Below, piece after piece: positions 35,251-43,466 of a stretch of 64,000 nt of DNA; within the stretch, counting starts at the first letter, position 1; each line of letters starts with the position of its first letter. Origin of the DNA: Verrucomicrobiaceae bacterium. Its GTDB lineage: Bacteria > Verrucomicrobiota > Verrucomicrobiia > Verrucomicrobiales > Verrucomicrobiaceae. A model generated the notes under the pieces. The model ran no database searches. It was not told the DNA's origin and worked only from the letters and a program-made list of their open reading frames with translations. Position numbers and translations under genes: made by a program. The stretch covers positions 1 to 64,000 of the forward strand of contig JAEUHN010000052.1 in NCBI GenBank assembly GCA_016795365.1, written 5' to 3'.

Positions 35251-36096
35251 TCAGGCTGCGACCTTGGTCTTGCTCATGTAACCGATGAGCTTGGCCAGCG
35301 TGCTGCGCATGTCTTTGCGTTGCACGATCAGATCGACAAGGCCGTGCTCCATCATGAACTCGGCCGTCTGGAATCCAGGCGGCAGATCGGCATGAGTCGT
35401 CTCCTTCACCACACGCGGACCGGCGAAGCCGATCATGCACTTGGGCTCCGCTAAAATGACATCGCCCAGCGTTGCGTAGCTGGCCGTCACGCCGCCAGTC
35501 GTCGGATGCGTGAGCACGGAGATGTAGCCAAGTCCTGCCTCGGAATGCCGGGCCAGAGCACCGCTCGTTTTGGCCATCTGCATCAAGCTCAGAATGCCTT
35601 CGTGCATGCGCGCGCCGCCCGAGGCTGAGAAGACGATCACCGGCTTGCGCTCCTTCGTCGCGGTTTCGATGGCGCGGGTGATTTTCTCGCCCACCACGCT
35701 GCCCATGCTCGCGCCGAGGAAGCGGAAATCCATGACCGCCAGCAGCACGGGCTGGCCTTCGATATTGCCGCGACCGGTCACGACCGCCTCACCGAGCCCC
35801 GTCTTCTCCTGGTAGGCCTTCACCTTGTCCAGGTAGCCTTTGAAGCCGAGTGCGTTCACGCTGTCCAGCTTGGCGTCCAGCTCTTCGAAGCTGCCCTCGT
35901 CACACAGGGCTGCGATGCGCTCCGGGGCGCTCTGGGTGAAGTGGTGGCCGCAGTTGGCGCAGACTCGCTGGTTTCGAGCCAAAGCCGACTCATACAAACT
36001 CTCTGCGCACGACGGGCACTTGGTCCAAAGACCCTCGGGCATGTCGCGCTTTTTTTCGCCGAGATCATCGACGGAACGTTTCTTGAAGAATCCCAT
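35251..36096 (-). CDS. accD: Acetyl-CoA carboxylase carboxyltransferase subunit beta
   Basis: 281 residues from the ATG at 36096 (MGFFKKRSVDDL). A zinc ribbon (CPSC at about 27-30, CANC at about 46-49) precedes the crotonase-like carboxyltransferase domain with SASGGARMHEG near 162 and GGVTASYATLGDV near 200. It transfers the carboxyl group from biotin to acetyl-CoA to start fatty-acid synthesis, together with AccA, which is not in the window. It lies 11 bases after the ComF-family gene on the same strand. Confidence 0.96.
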   Translation of the reverse strand: MGFFKKRSVDDLGEKKRDMPEGLWTKCPSCAESLYESALARNQRVCANCGHHFTQSAPERIAALCDEGSFEELDAKLDSVNALGFKGYLDKVKAYQEKTGLGEAVVTGRGNIEGQPVLLAVMDFRFLGASMGSVVGEKITRAIETATKERKPVIVFSASGGARMHEGILSLMQMAKTSGALARHSEAGLGYISVLTHPTTGGVTASYATLGDVILAEPKCMIGFAGPRVVKETTHADLPPGFQTAEFMMEHGLVDLIVQRKDMRSTLAKLIGYMSKTKVAA

Positions 36097-36107
36097 AACG
36101 TGGCATC

Positions 36108-36896
36108 CTAGCCACGGGCAACGCTGATGACAACGACCTTCTGAACCCCTGCCTCCCGCTTCAGCACCCGTGCACATTCATTGGTGGTGGCCCCGGTCGT
36201 GAAGACATCGTCCACAAGCAGGACCGCCCGGCCACGCAGCGGCGAGTCGTCGCGGATAAAACGGTCCTTCACAGCAAAGGCGCCACGCAAGTTTTCCAGA
36301 CGCTGCTGACGGGTGAGCAAGGCCTGCTTCGGCGTCGAGCGGGTGCGTTTCATCGCATCGATCATGGGGAAGCTTTTGCGTCCGGCGAGTTCGCGGCAGA
36401 GTTCACGGCTTTGATTGAAGCGGCGCTCTCGTTCACGCAGCGGGTGCAAGGGCACGGGCACAAGGCACCAGTGCTCGGGATCGAGGCTGGCGAGACGTGG
36501 GTCGCGGAGCGCTCGTTCGAGCATTCGTTCCAACGGAGCACGCAGGGTCAGATCGCTGCCGTATTTGAACCGATGGACGAGATCAAGGGTGGAACCTGAG
36601 GTCTGATAGCCTGCGATCGCAAACTCGAAGGCGAACTTCTGGCCCGCGCAGTTCATGCATTGGAAGGTCGAGTCCGCCGCGCCATCGAAGACCTCACCGC
36701 ACTTCTCGCAAAACGGAGCCTCCACCGGGCTCAATCCTCCCCGGCAGCCTGGGCAGAGCCAGTGCGAGAGCTGCTCCGGCGGCTCGTGCCCTTCCAGGGG
36801 AGCATCGCACACACGGCAGGATCGCGGGAGGATCACGTCGATCAACGTTCTCATCCAGGGCGCGGCGGAGCGGCGGAGCAAGTGGAGAGCCTGCAT
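36108..36896 (-). CDS. ComF-family phosphoribosyltransferase-like protein
   Basis: 262 residues. An N-terminal double zinc-finger region (CRVCDAPL, CPGCRGGL, CEKCGEVF, CMNCAGQK between about 27 and 85) precedes a phosphoribosyltransferase domain with the PRPP loop VLLVDDVFTTGATTNECARVL near 226-246. ComF/GntX-type proteins act in DNA uptake or nucleic-acid handling, but exact chemistry is unsettled. It is upstream of accD by 11 bases and divergent from the small membrane gene at 36934. Confidence 0.9.
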   Translation of the reverse strand: MQALHLLRRSAAPWMRTLIDVILPRSCRVCDAPLEGHEPPEQLSHWLCPGCRGGLSPVEAPFCEKCGEVFDGAADSTFQCMNCAGQKFAFEFAIAGYQTSGSTLDLVHRFKYGSDLTLRAPLERMLERALRDPRLASLDPEHWCLVPVPLHPLRERERRFNQSRELCRELAGRKSFPMIDAMKRTRSTPKQALLTRQQRLENLRGAFAVKDRFIRDDSPLRGRAVLLVDDVFTTGATTNECARVLKREAGVQKVVVISVARG

Positions 36897-36933
36897 CCTT
36901 TACCATGCAAAGGCTTGCGCCGCCCGTCCAGCC

Positions 36934-37323
36934 ATGGATGAAGTGAGCATGTTTGAATCGCGTCATCACCGGCTGGCGACACGCAGTGTCTTCGCACTGC
37001 GCATGGTGCGTGTGCTCCTGTTTGCATCGGTCATCGTGACAGTGGCCCTCGCCATCGGCACGGCAGGCTACTGCTACTTCGGCGAGATGGGGCTCGTGGA
37101 CGGCTTTTTCAATGCTTCCATGATCCTCACCGGCATGGGGCCGGCCAGCCCGGAGAAGATGTGCGATGCAGGAAAGATATTTGCGTCGATCTATGCCCTG
37201 TTCAGTGGTCTGGTGTTCATCTCGTTGATGGCCATCGTTATTGGCCCGGTCGCGCATCGCATGCTGCATCGCTTCCACCTCGACGAGCAAGACCTCCAAG
37301 ATTCCAACCAATCCCCACCATGA
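36934..37323 (+). CDS. Small two-helix membrane protein with pore-like loop
   Basis: 129 residues from the ATG at 36934. Two membrane helices (about 24-46 and 85-107) flank a loop with a hydrophobic re-entrant-looking segment (GFFNASMILTGMGP) where two-TM potassium channels carry TVGYG. The filter itself is absent, so channel function is doubtful. Its stop overlaps the start of the next gene (ATGA), implying coupling. Confidence 0.65.
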   Translation: MDEVSMFESRHHRLATRSVFALRMVRVLLFASVIVTVALAIGTAGYCYFGEMGLVDGFFNASMILTGMGPASPEKMCDAGKIFASIYALFSGLVFISLMAIVIGPVAHRMLHRFHLDEQDLQDSNQSPP

Positions 37324-37739
37324 AAAAAGAACGCGTCGTCATCCTCGGAGCCAGCGACAAGCCAGATCGTTACGCCTACAAGGCCATGAAACTCCTCAAG
37401 GAGGCCGGCCACGAAGTCGTGCTGGTCAATCGCGGCTACACCGAGATCGAAGGCCAGCCCGTGCTCGCCGATCTTGGGGAGGTCAATGGCGAAGTCGATA
37501 CCCTCACCGTTTACGTTCGCCCTGAAGTGTCATCGTTGCTCATCGAACCGATCATCAAGCTGAAGCCCAAGCGCGTGATCTTTAATCCGAGCACTGACAA
37601 CGCGCGCCTCCAGCTCGCGCTCGACGAAGCCGGGATCGACTGGCAGTCCGCCTGCACCCTTGTGCTGCTGCGCACCGGTCAATACGACGCGCCGATTCCC
37701 AAGGCGCTGCCGCCCGAGACGAGCGAAGCTGCTCAGTGA
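37320..37739 (+). CDS. CoA-binding (YccU-like) protein
   Basis: 139 residues from the ATG at 37320, four bases overlapping the previous stop. A Rossmann-type CoA-binding domain: RVVILGASDKPDRYAYKAM, GHEVVLVNRGYTEIEG and VIFNPSTDN. Family members bind CoA and some are redox-regulated, but no enzyme activity is known. It ends convergent with the serpin gene, overlapping its 3' end by 7 bases. Confidence 0.88.
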   Translation: MKKERVVILGASDKPDRYAYKAMKLLKEAGHEVVLVNRGYTEIEGQPVLADLGEVNGEVDTLTVYVRPEVSSLLIEPIIKLKPKRVIFNPSTDNARLQLALDEAGIDWQSACTLVLLRTGQYDAPIPKALPPETSEAAQ

Positions 37740-38929
37740 CCGGCGAAACGACCGAGGAACAGTATCAAGCCGGAGTCCCGGTGAATGATCATCCAGAGGA
37801 AAGGTCGGTTGGCGATGAAGCTGACTTTGCGCCTGGGCTTTTGCTCCGGCGCTGAACCAAACGGTGCAGCGGCTGCCACGGTTGCGGCTGTCGCCTCGGC
37901 GCCGAGTTCGTTCACTTCGATGGTCGCTTGATGCACGACTTCCTTCACGAAGCCGCCCTTGCTGGCGGTCATGCCGCTCAGGTCCGCCTTGCCAGATTCA
38001 AACAGCGTCCGCACACCGAGGAACTGCCACATGCTCGTCATCGAGAGCTGCGTGCTGAAACTGAAACGCGGCAGCATCACGTTCACATCGCAGTCTTCCA
38101 GCGCACCTGTCACCGCTTGCCATGTCGCAGGTGTGAGCTGGGTCTCGATCTTCGTTCGTGAAGCCGCGTCGCGCGGCAGCAGCACGATCATCTTCACCTC
38201 ACCGCCGCTCATCGGCAGTTCCAGGCATTGCCACGACTCGCTGTCCGCGTAGTTCAGCGCCTCCAGTTGCAGCATCGTCGGCAGCTGGGTGGTGTTGCCA
38301 TCGCTCAAGGTGAAGGCACGCGGCTTCGTCTTTGCTCTCTCGAAGGGATGCACCCACGAGCCCTTGAGATAGACCGTATTGACCAGCGCCAGCGTCTCCG
38401 GTGAGAACATCGCTGGCCCTGCCACATTTGTGATCCGGCCTCGCGTGCGCTGCCGGACCCAGTCGTTCACCGCCTGGGCAGCGAGCACTGGATTGTCGCC
38501 TGGCAAATCGTTGGTCACAGCACCAAACTGCTCACGAGCGAGCGTGCCGAACTCTGCGCGAAAAGGATACTTCGCTGGAGCCCAGAGCGAGTTCGCGACT
38601 TCCAACTGCAATCCACCTTTGCCCGCACTGCTCGCCAGCGCCGTGCTCAGAGCCTTGGCCGCCGACTGCCGCTCCGTCGCATCGGCTGGCAGATGTGCGA
38701 GCTTCAGCATCTCATCAGCAGTTGCGGCGCGAGAACCCTCCGCAAGCAAAGCCGCAATTCGCTGCGAGCTGTAGGGCGAGTAGCAGAAGTTGCCATCCGT
38801 GACCTGCCGGAAGAGTTGGAAAGTCTCGAAGGCATAAGCATTCGAGCTGGCGGCGGCCTGCTGTGCGGACTCGTTGGCAACGCACGAGGTCGCCGCAAGC
38901 AGCCAGAGAAGGAGTGGCTTGGGGTTCAT
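37733..38929 (-). CDS. Exported serpin
   Basis: 398 residues from the ATG at 38929. A signal peptide with a possible lipobox Cys (LLLWLLAATSC) targets it to the envelope or outside. The full serpin fold is present: NVVYS-like NSLWAP, ALVNTVYLKGSWVHPF, and the shutter/hinge near the C-terminus. The reactive-loop hinge reads NELGAEATAATVAAAAP, with the small residues at P15-P9 seen in inhibitory serpins. By alpha-1-antitrypsin spacing P1 could be the Phe in AAPFGS, but the loop is several residues longer, so P1 is uncertain. The end is FIANRPFLWMIIHRDSGLILFLGR. It likely protects surface proteins from peptidases. Confidence 0.92.
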   Translation of the reverse strand: MNPKPLLLWLLAATSCVANESAQQAAASSNAYAFETFQLFRQVTDGNFCYSPYSSQRIAALLAEGSRAATADEMLKLAHLPADATERQSAAKALSTALASSAGKGGLQLEVANSLWAPAKYPFRAEFGTLAREQFGAVTNDLPGDNPVLAAQAVNDWVRQRTRGRITNVAGPAMFSPETLALVNTVYLKGSWVHPFERAKTKPRAFTLSDGNTTQLPTMLQLEALNYADSESWQCLELPMSGGEVKMIVLLPRDAASRTKIETQLTPATWQAVTGALEDCDVNVMLPRFSFSTQLSMTSMWQFLGVRTLFESGKADLSGMTASKGGFVKEVVHQATIEVNELGAEATAATVAAAAPFGSAPEQKPRRKVSFIANRPFLWMIIHRDSGLILFLGRFAGH

Positions 38930-38985
38930 GGCTTTTGAGTGCGACGCTGAGATCAATAGATAAACCACAGAGGCCACAGAGTGGT

Positions 38986-39372
38986 TCAGGCAAGCTGGTC
39001 ACTAAATCTGCGGAACGCCTCGACTTCCTCCGCCGTGGCCACACCGGCCACGATGTGCCCGGCAAGGCTGCGAACGATGGAGGCTTGCTCGGGTGGCAAG
39101 GCGAGATTGAAAACGACATCGCGTATGATGCCTGCGAAGGTGTTCCCGTTGTAGAAGCAGAAGGGTGCCATTCTGTGGCAGCTACGGCAGAGATCAACGG
39201 CTTCGTCCAACGTCATCTCCTTCTGATGGTTCGCCTGCCACACAGCCCTGGTGGTATCGTGACCATCCGATGTGGGCTTGTGCAGAGCCCCTTTTTGTCC
39301 GCAGAGAATGAGGTTCTGTGCGGTCACAAACTCCCAACTGTAGGGTGCCAGCCATGCCTTGGTTTGCGCCAT
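38986..39372 (-). CDS. Small Cys-containing protein of unknown function
   Basis: 128 residues without signal peptide. The central motif is AVDLCRSCHRMAPFCFYNGNTFAG with a CxxCH, and another Cys lies at NLILCGQK near residue 24. The Cys/His arrangement suggests metal or haem binding but no haem-export signal is present. The C-terminal half looks helical. It starts 3 bases after the stop of the 65-residue gene upstream. Confidence 0.6.
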   Translation of the reverse strand: MAQTKAWLAPYSWEFVTAQNLILCGQKGALHKPTSDGHDTTRAVWQANHQKEMTLDEAVDLCRSCHRMAPFCFYNGNTFAGIIRDVVFNLALPPEQASIVRSLAGHIVAGVATAEEVEAFRRFSDQLA

Positions 39373-39375
39373 GGC

Positions 39376-39573
39376 TCAGGAGTGTTTTTTGGGAACTCTG
39401 CGTGCCTTCTTGATTTCGCGCAGCTCTTCGACGCCGGCACTTTTGAGAAAGCCTTTGCCCGTCTTGGCATACACAGGTTCGGCGGCAAACCGGTCTTGGA
39501 TGGACAGCGCATCTGCCATCACTCTCTGGAAGACTGGATCGTTCAACAGCTTCGGATCAATCGCCGGGTTCAT
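39376..39573 (-). CDS. Small basic protein of unknown function
   Basis: 65 residues beginning MNPAIDPKLLNDPVFQRVMADA; predicted helical and Lys/Arg-rich at the end (KKARRVPKKHS). The longer frame upstream is rejected as it overlaps fhs antisense. It precedes the Cys-containing gene by 3 bases, so the pair is probably one unit. No family is recognised. Confidence 0.55.
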   Translation of the reverse strand: MNPAIDPKLLNDPVFQRVMADALSIQDRFAAEPVYAKTGKGFLKSAGVEELREIKKARRVPKKHS

Positions 39574-39611
39574 AGGCGAAAGACTACCGGCACGCCGCAG
39601 GAATGGCAAGC

Positions 39612-41237
39612 CTACACACCCGTGATGTGGCCGAGGTCGTCCACATCGACGCGCTCGGCGGCGGGGATCTTGGGCAGGGCGGGCATGCGCATCATGGTGC
39701 CGGTGAGTGCGACGAGGAAGCCGGCGCCGTTGGCGATCTCGAAGTCGCGCACGGTGATGTCGAAGTCGGTCGGTCGGCCTTGCTTGGTGGCGTCGTCGGA
39801 GAGCGAGTTCTGCGTCTTGGCCATGCACAGCGGCAGCTTGGTGAAGCCGGCGCGATCGAAGACAGCGAGCTTCTCCTGCGCGGCCTCGGTGAGCACCACA
39901 CCGCGAGCGCCATAGACCTTCGTGGCCACGGCGTGCAGCTTCTCGGGCACGGGCTGATCGTTTTGATAGAGCAACGGCAGCGGCGGCGAATCGGCGGCAG
40001 CGGCTTGCACCACGAGTTCAGCAAGTTGCGTGGCACCCGGGCCGCCTTCGCCGAAGACGTTCGCGGTGGCGCTCTTCACGCCGCGCGCAGCGCAGAAGCG
40101 ATGCACGGCTTCGAGTTCCTCGGCGCTGTCGTTGGTGAACTGGTTCACCGCGACAATGACGGGGCGCTGGAACTGCGCGGCAGCGTCGAGGTGCGCCGCG
40201 AGATTGGCGAGGCCACGCTCAACGGCTGCGACATCGACTTGCGTGAGCGCATCGAGCGCTACGCCGCCGTGCATCTTCAGCGCGCGCACGGTGGCCACGA
40301 TGACGATGGCAGCGGGCGCGAGTCCGCTTTGACGGCACTTGATGTGCATGAACTTCTCGCCGCCGAGGTCGAAGGCGAAGCCTGCTTCCGTGACGGCGTA
40401 GTCGGCGTGCGCGAGTGCCATGCGCGTGGCGAGCACACTGTTGCAGCCGTGCGCGATGTTCGCGAACGGACCGCCGTGAACGAACGCGGGCACGCCTTCG
40501 AGTGATTGCACGAGATTGGGCATCATCGCATCGCGCAGCAGAGCGACGAGCGCACCGGTCACACGCATTTCATCAGCGAACACAGGCTCACCTTCAGCAT
40601 CGAAGCCGATGACCATGCGCTTCAAACGAGCGCGCAGATCCTTGAGCGATTCGGAAAGGCAGAGCACTGCCATCACTTCGGACGCCGCCGTGATGTCGAA
40701 GCCCGTGTTCCGCAGCGTGCCGTCCTTGGCGCGACCGGTTTGAATCGAGCGCAGTGCGCGGTCGTTCACGTCGAGCACGCGCTTCCACAGCACGCGGTCC
40801 ACGGCGAGGCGTGTCGTCTTGTTGAACAAGCAGTTGTCCACCACGCTGCTGAGCAGGTTGTGCGCGGAGGTGATGGCGTGGAAGTCGCCCGTGAAATGCA
40901 GGTTGATCGACTCGCCCGGTGTGATGCGGCTTTTGCCACCACCCGTGGCTCCACCTTTGCGACCAAAGACAGGTCCCATCGACGGCTGTCGAAGCGCGAG
41001 CGCTGCGTGCTTGCCGATCTGCTTGAGGCCTTGCGCGAGTCCGATGGACACCGTGGTCTTGCCTTCGCCTGCGGGTGTGGGTGTGATCGCGGAGACGAGG
41101 ATGAGCTTGCCCTCTTGCGGCTTGTTCGCCAGCGCTTCGAGGCTGATCTTCACCTTGTCCTGACCGTAGGCGTGCAGGAATTCCGGGGCGATTCCGAGTG
41201 AACGGGCGACTTCGGCGACAGGGAGGAGCGTTGACAT
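39612..41237 (-). CDS. fhs: Formate-tetrahydrofolate ligase
   Basis: 541 residues from the ATG at 41237. The enzyme makes 10-formyl-THF from formate, THF and ATP. The P-loop TPTPAGEGKTT lies at about 52-62, and family signatures KGGATGGG and NIAHGCNS follow. Length matches the family (about 555). It lies 31 bases downstream of the proline-rich partner gene of ParA on the same strand and may share its transcript. Confidence 0.96.
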   Translation of the reverse strand: MSTLLPVAEVARSLGIAPEFLHAYGQDKVKISLEALANKPQEGKLILVSAITPTPAGEGKTTVSIGLAQGLKQIGKHAALALRQPSMGPVFGRKGGATGGGKSRITPGESINLHFTGDFHAITSAHNLLSSVVDNCLFNKTTRLAVDRVLWKRVLDVNDRALRSIQTGRAKDGTLRNTGFDITAASEVMAVLCLSESLKDLRARLKRMVIGFDAEGEPVFADEMRVTGALVALLRDAMMPNLVQSLEGVPAFVHGGPFANIAHGCNSVLATRMALAHADYAVTEAGFAFDLGGEKFMHIKCRQSGLAPAAIVIVATVRALKMHGGVALDALTQVDVAAVERGLANLAAHLDAAAQFQRPVIVAVNQFTNDSAEELEAVHRFCAARGVKSATANVFGEGGPGATQLAELVVQAAAADSPPLPLLYQNDQPVPEKLHAVATKVYGARGVVLTEAAQEKLAVFDRAGFTKLPLCMAKTQNSLSDDATKQGRPTDFDITVRDFEIANGAGFLVALTGTMMRMPALPKIPAAERVDVDDLGHITGV

Positions 41238-41268
41238 TGGCGCGAGCTTGGCGAGACCCGCGCGACGA

Positions 41269-42483
41269 TCAAGCAGAGGGTTGCTCGACCGGTCCCTCGA
41301 CGGCGGATACGAGGGCATCGCGGATGGCGCGTTCATCCTCGGGAGTCATCGGCGCGCTCTGGATCGCGGCTAGGCTGACGGTGCCATAACGAGTGCGTGC
41401 GGGCAACACGGTGAGGGCGCGGCCATTGGAAAGAATCTTGTCAATGCGCTGCGGCTCCGTGCAGGCGAGCCCGGCGGTGGCGCGTTGTCCAGCGTGCCAG
41501 GCCATCATGGCGGAAAGCACGAGCGGAGTCTGTGCATGGCCGCCCCAGAGCACGTCGCCGTAGTCATCGACCAACAGAACTTCCTGGGTGCCGAGCCGCT
41601 CGCAGGTCCACTGGGCCAGGGCATTGAGTCGGTCGCTAAGGCCGAGCACGGGCACGGTGAAGGAGGGCCTGGCAGGTGAAGACGGTGTCGGCAGGTGGTC
41701 TTGGTTGGTTTCGGGGCTCAGCAGAGAGGCCAGGGCGTCCGCAGGTGTCTGAATGTCAGCGGAAACGACAGGCGCTGTGACTTTCTCTGGCGGATGGGAG
41801 GAGAAAAGGGGTTCGCATTCTTCACCCAGTGTTGGCGTCGATGAGAAGGTGATCTCTACCAAGCGGGCGGTGGGTGCGCGTTGTTCGGCGGGAGTTGGCG
41901 CCTGGATTACCCCTGGCTCCATGAGGGGCTGGGGTGCTGGTGCCGGCGTTTGATCAGCCCAGACGGGAGCTTCAGGCGCAGGTGGTGGACTTGCCTCAGG
42001 CTCGATGGGTTGGGAGGAGCGCTGCTCGATGGCTTCGGCAAGCTGGATCACCAAGTCCTCTTCGATCGTGGTGGGCTTAGGGTGGTCTGTGGCTACAGGC
42101 GGTGGCTCTGGTAGCGGCGGTGGACAGGGAATCCCGGGCTCGGCTGAAGGACCAGCAATGGGGCTCGTTGGTGGATCAGACTTCGGCAGAAGACCCGAGA
42201 ACTGAGCCTGCTCGCGTAGGCTGCGGAGGTTCTCACGGATGCGCCAGAGATCTCCTCCACGTGGGCCGCTGGAGCCATCGCTCAGGGGCAGGTCGGGCGG
42301 CAAAGGCGGGGGCGTGATTTTGGCCGCAGGGGGATCGATGAGGTTGTCCTGTGCTGGCGGGAGTGCGACGACGGGAAGGGTATGCACCTCCCAGGCAATG
42401 TTGTTCGCGGCCACCACTTTGCGTGGGCCTTCGATGTTCTCGAGCAAGGCTCGGACTTCATCAGGATCAATCCAGGAGACTTG
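41269..42483 (-). CDS. Proline-rich protein with C-terminal roadblock-like domain
   Basis: 404 residues from the ATG at 42483 ([11 protein letters not shown]). An N-terminal 60-residue segment ([20 protein letters not shown]) is followed by 230 residues of Pro/Ala/Glu linker. The last 120 residues ([32 protein letters not shown], and [13 protein letters not shown]) have the look of a roadblock/LC7-type domain, an assignment by eye only. It overlaps the ParA-like gene by 17 bases, so the two are likely partners. Confidence 0.6.
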   Translation of the reverse strand, partial: QVSWIDPDEVRALLENIEGPRKVVAANNIAWEVHTLPVVALPPAQDNLIDPPAAKITPPPLPPDLPLSDGSSGPRGGDLWRIRENLRSLREQAQFSGLLPKSDPPTSPIAGPSAEPGIPCPPPLPEPPPVATDHPKPTTIEEDLVIQLAEAIEQRSSQPIEPEASPPPAPEAPVWADQTPAPAPQPLMEPGVIQAPTPAEQRAPTARLVEITFSSTPTLGEECEPLFSSHPPEKVTAPVVSADIQTPADALASLLSPETNQDHLPTPSSPARPSFTVPVLGLSDRLNALAQWTCERLGTQEVLLVDDYGDVLWGGHAQTPLVLSAMMAWHAGQRATAGLACTEPQRIDKILSNGRALTVLPARTRYGTVSLAAIQSAPMTPEDERAIRDALVSAVEGPVEQPSA

Positions 42484-43279
42484 CATGGCGGTAGCCTTGT
42501 TCTTGTTCGCGCAGCAGCCCGATGCGCTCTTCCAGTTCAGCTGCGATCTGATCAAAGAGCAGCGCCTCGGGTGGCGGATTCGCTTTGAGCAGGGCGAGCG
42601 GGATACCTTGGGCTGCGGCATCCAGGAAGGAGGGCAGCCGGGGCACGCTCATCTTGAAAACCAATTCGGGCGGCAGCACCTGGCGGAGTTCGCGCGCGAC
42701 CTGCAGGCTCACGGGCGAATCGTTCATCACCATGCTCAAGAGGATGCCTGCGACCTTCACGCCCGCGCCTTCGGAGCGAAAACGCGAAAGCGTCTCCAGC
42801 AAGTGTGGCACGCTGCGCACGGCGAGGGGCTCGGACTGCTGCGGGATGAGTGCCCAGTCGGCGACCTTGACCACTTGCTCGGTCATGCCCGTCAGCCCGG
42901 CGGCGGTGTCGAACATCACACACTCGATGCCCGCGAGTTCGGCGGAGCGCAGCAGATCGCGCAGGCGGATGGCAATCACATCGGAAGTCATCTGGCCGCG
43001 TCGAGCCAGTTCATCGTAATGCCCGGCGGGGATGAGGCTGAACTCAGGCAGACGGGTGCTGATGATGATGTCATTGAGAGCCGCTGCGCCGCCAAGGAAA
43101 TCGTAGAAGCCATTCTTCGTCCGAGTGCTGCGCGCGAGTGACAGGCCGACCGCGCCCTGGGGATCCGTGTCGATGAGCAAAGTCTTCCACCCACGTCGGG
43201 CCAGCGAATAGGCGAGGTTGATGCAGAGCGTGGTCTTCCCCACTCCTCCTTTCTGGCTTGCCGTCGCTATGGTAATCAC
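42467..43279 (-). CDS. ParA/MinD-type ATPase
   Basis: 270 residues when started at GTG 43279, which places the deviant Walker A (KGGVGKTT) at 10-17 as usual; an ATG at 43390 would add 37 residues. The second motif [12 protein letters not shown] and the switch [11 protein letters not shown] are present. ATP-driven dimers of such proteins position plasmids, chromosomes or protein clusters on the nucleoid or membrane. No parB or parS site is visible. The overlapping proline-rich protein is the probable partner. The gene diverges from the DUF1549 gene by about 190 bases. Confidence 0.88.
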   Translation of the reverse strand: MITIATASQKGGVGKTTLCINLAYSLARRGWKTLLIDTDPQGAVGLSLARSTRTKNGFYDFLGGAAALNDIIISTRLPEFSLIPAGHYDELARRGQMTSDVIAIRLRDLLRSAELAGIECVMFDTAAGLTGMTEQVVKVADWALIPQQSEPLAVRSVPHLLETLSRFRSEGAGVKVAGILLSMVMNDSPVSLQVARELRQVLPPELVFKMSVPRLPSFLDAAAQGIPLALLKANPPPEALLFDQIAAELEERIGLLREQEQGYRHASLLD

Positions 43280-43466
43280 GCGCGCGATGGTAGCGGCGAC
43301 CTTTTGCTTTGCATCTGTAAAATGTTTCGCGGCGCGCGTGGCGAGCACGGCAAGTCCACGAGTGAGCGGATGAGGCTGCAATTGGTGCATACGGCACCGC
43401 AATCCGCGCACACTGTTTAGGCTGGTCTTCCAAAAGGCGGTTCCGTGGTGGTCCGTTTTTTGCAGC

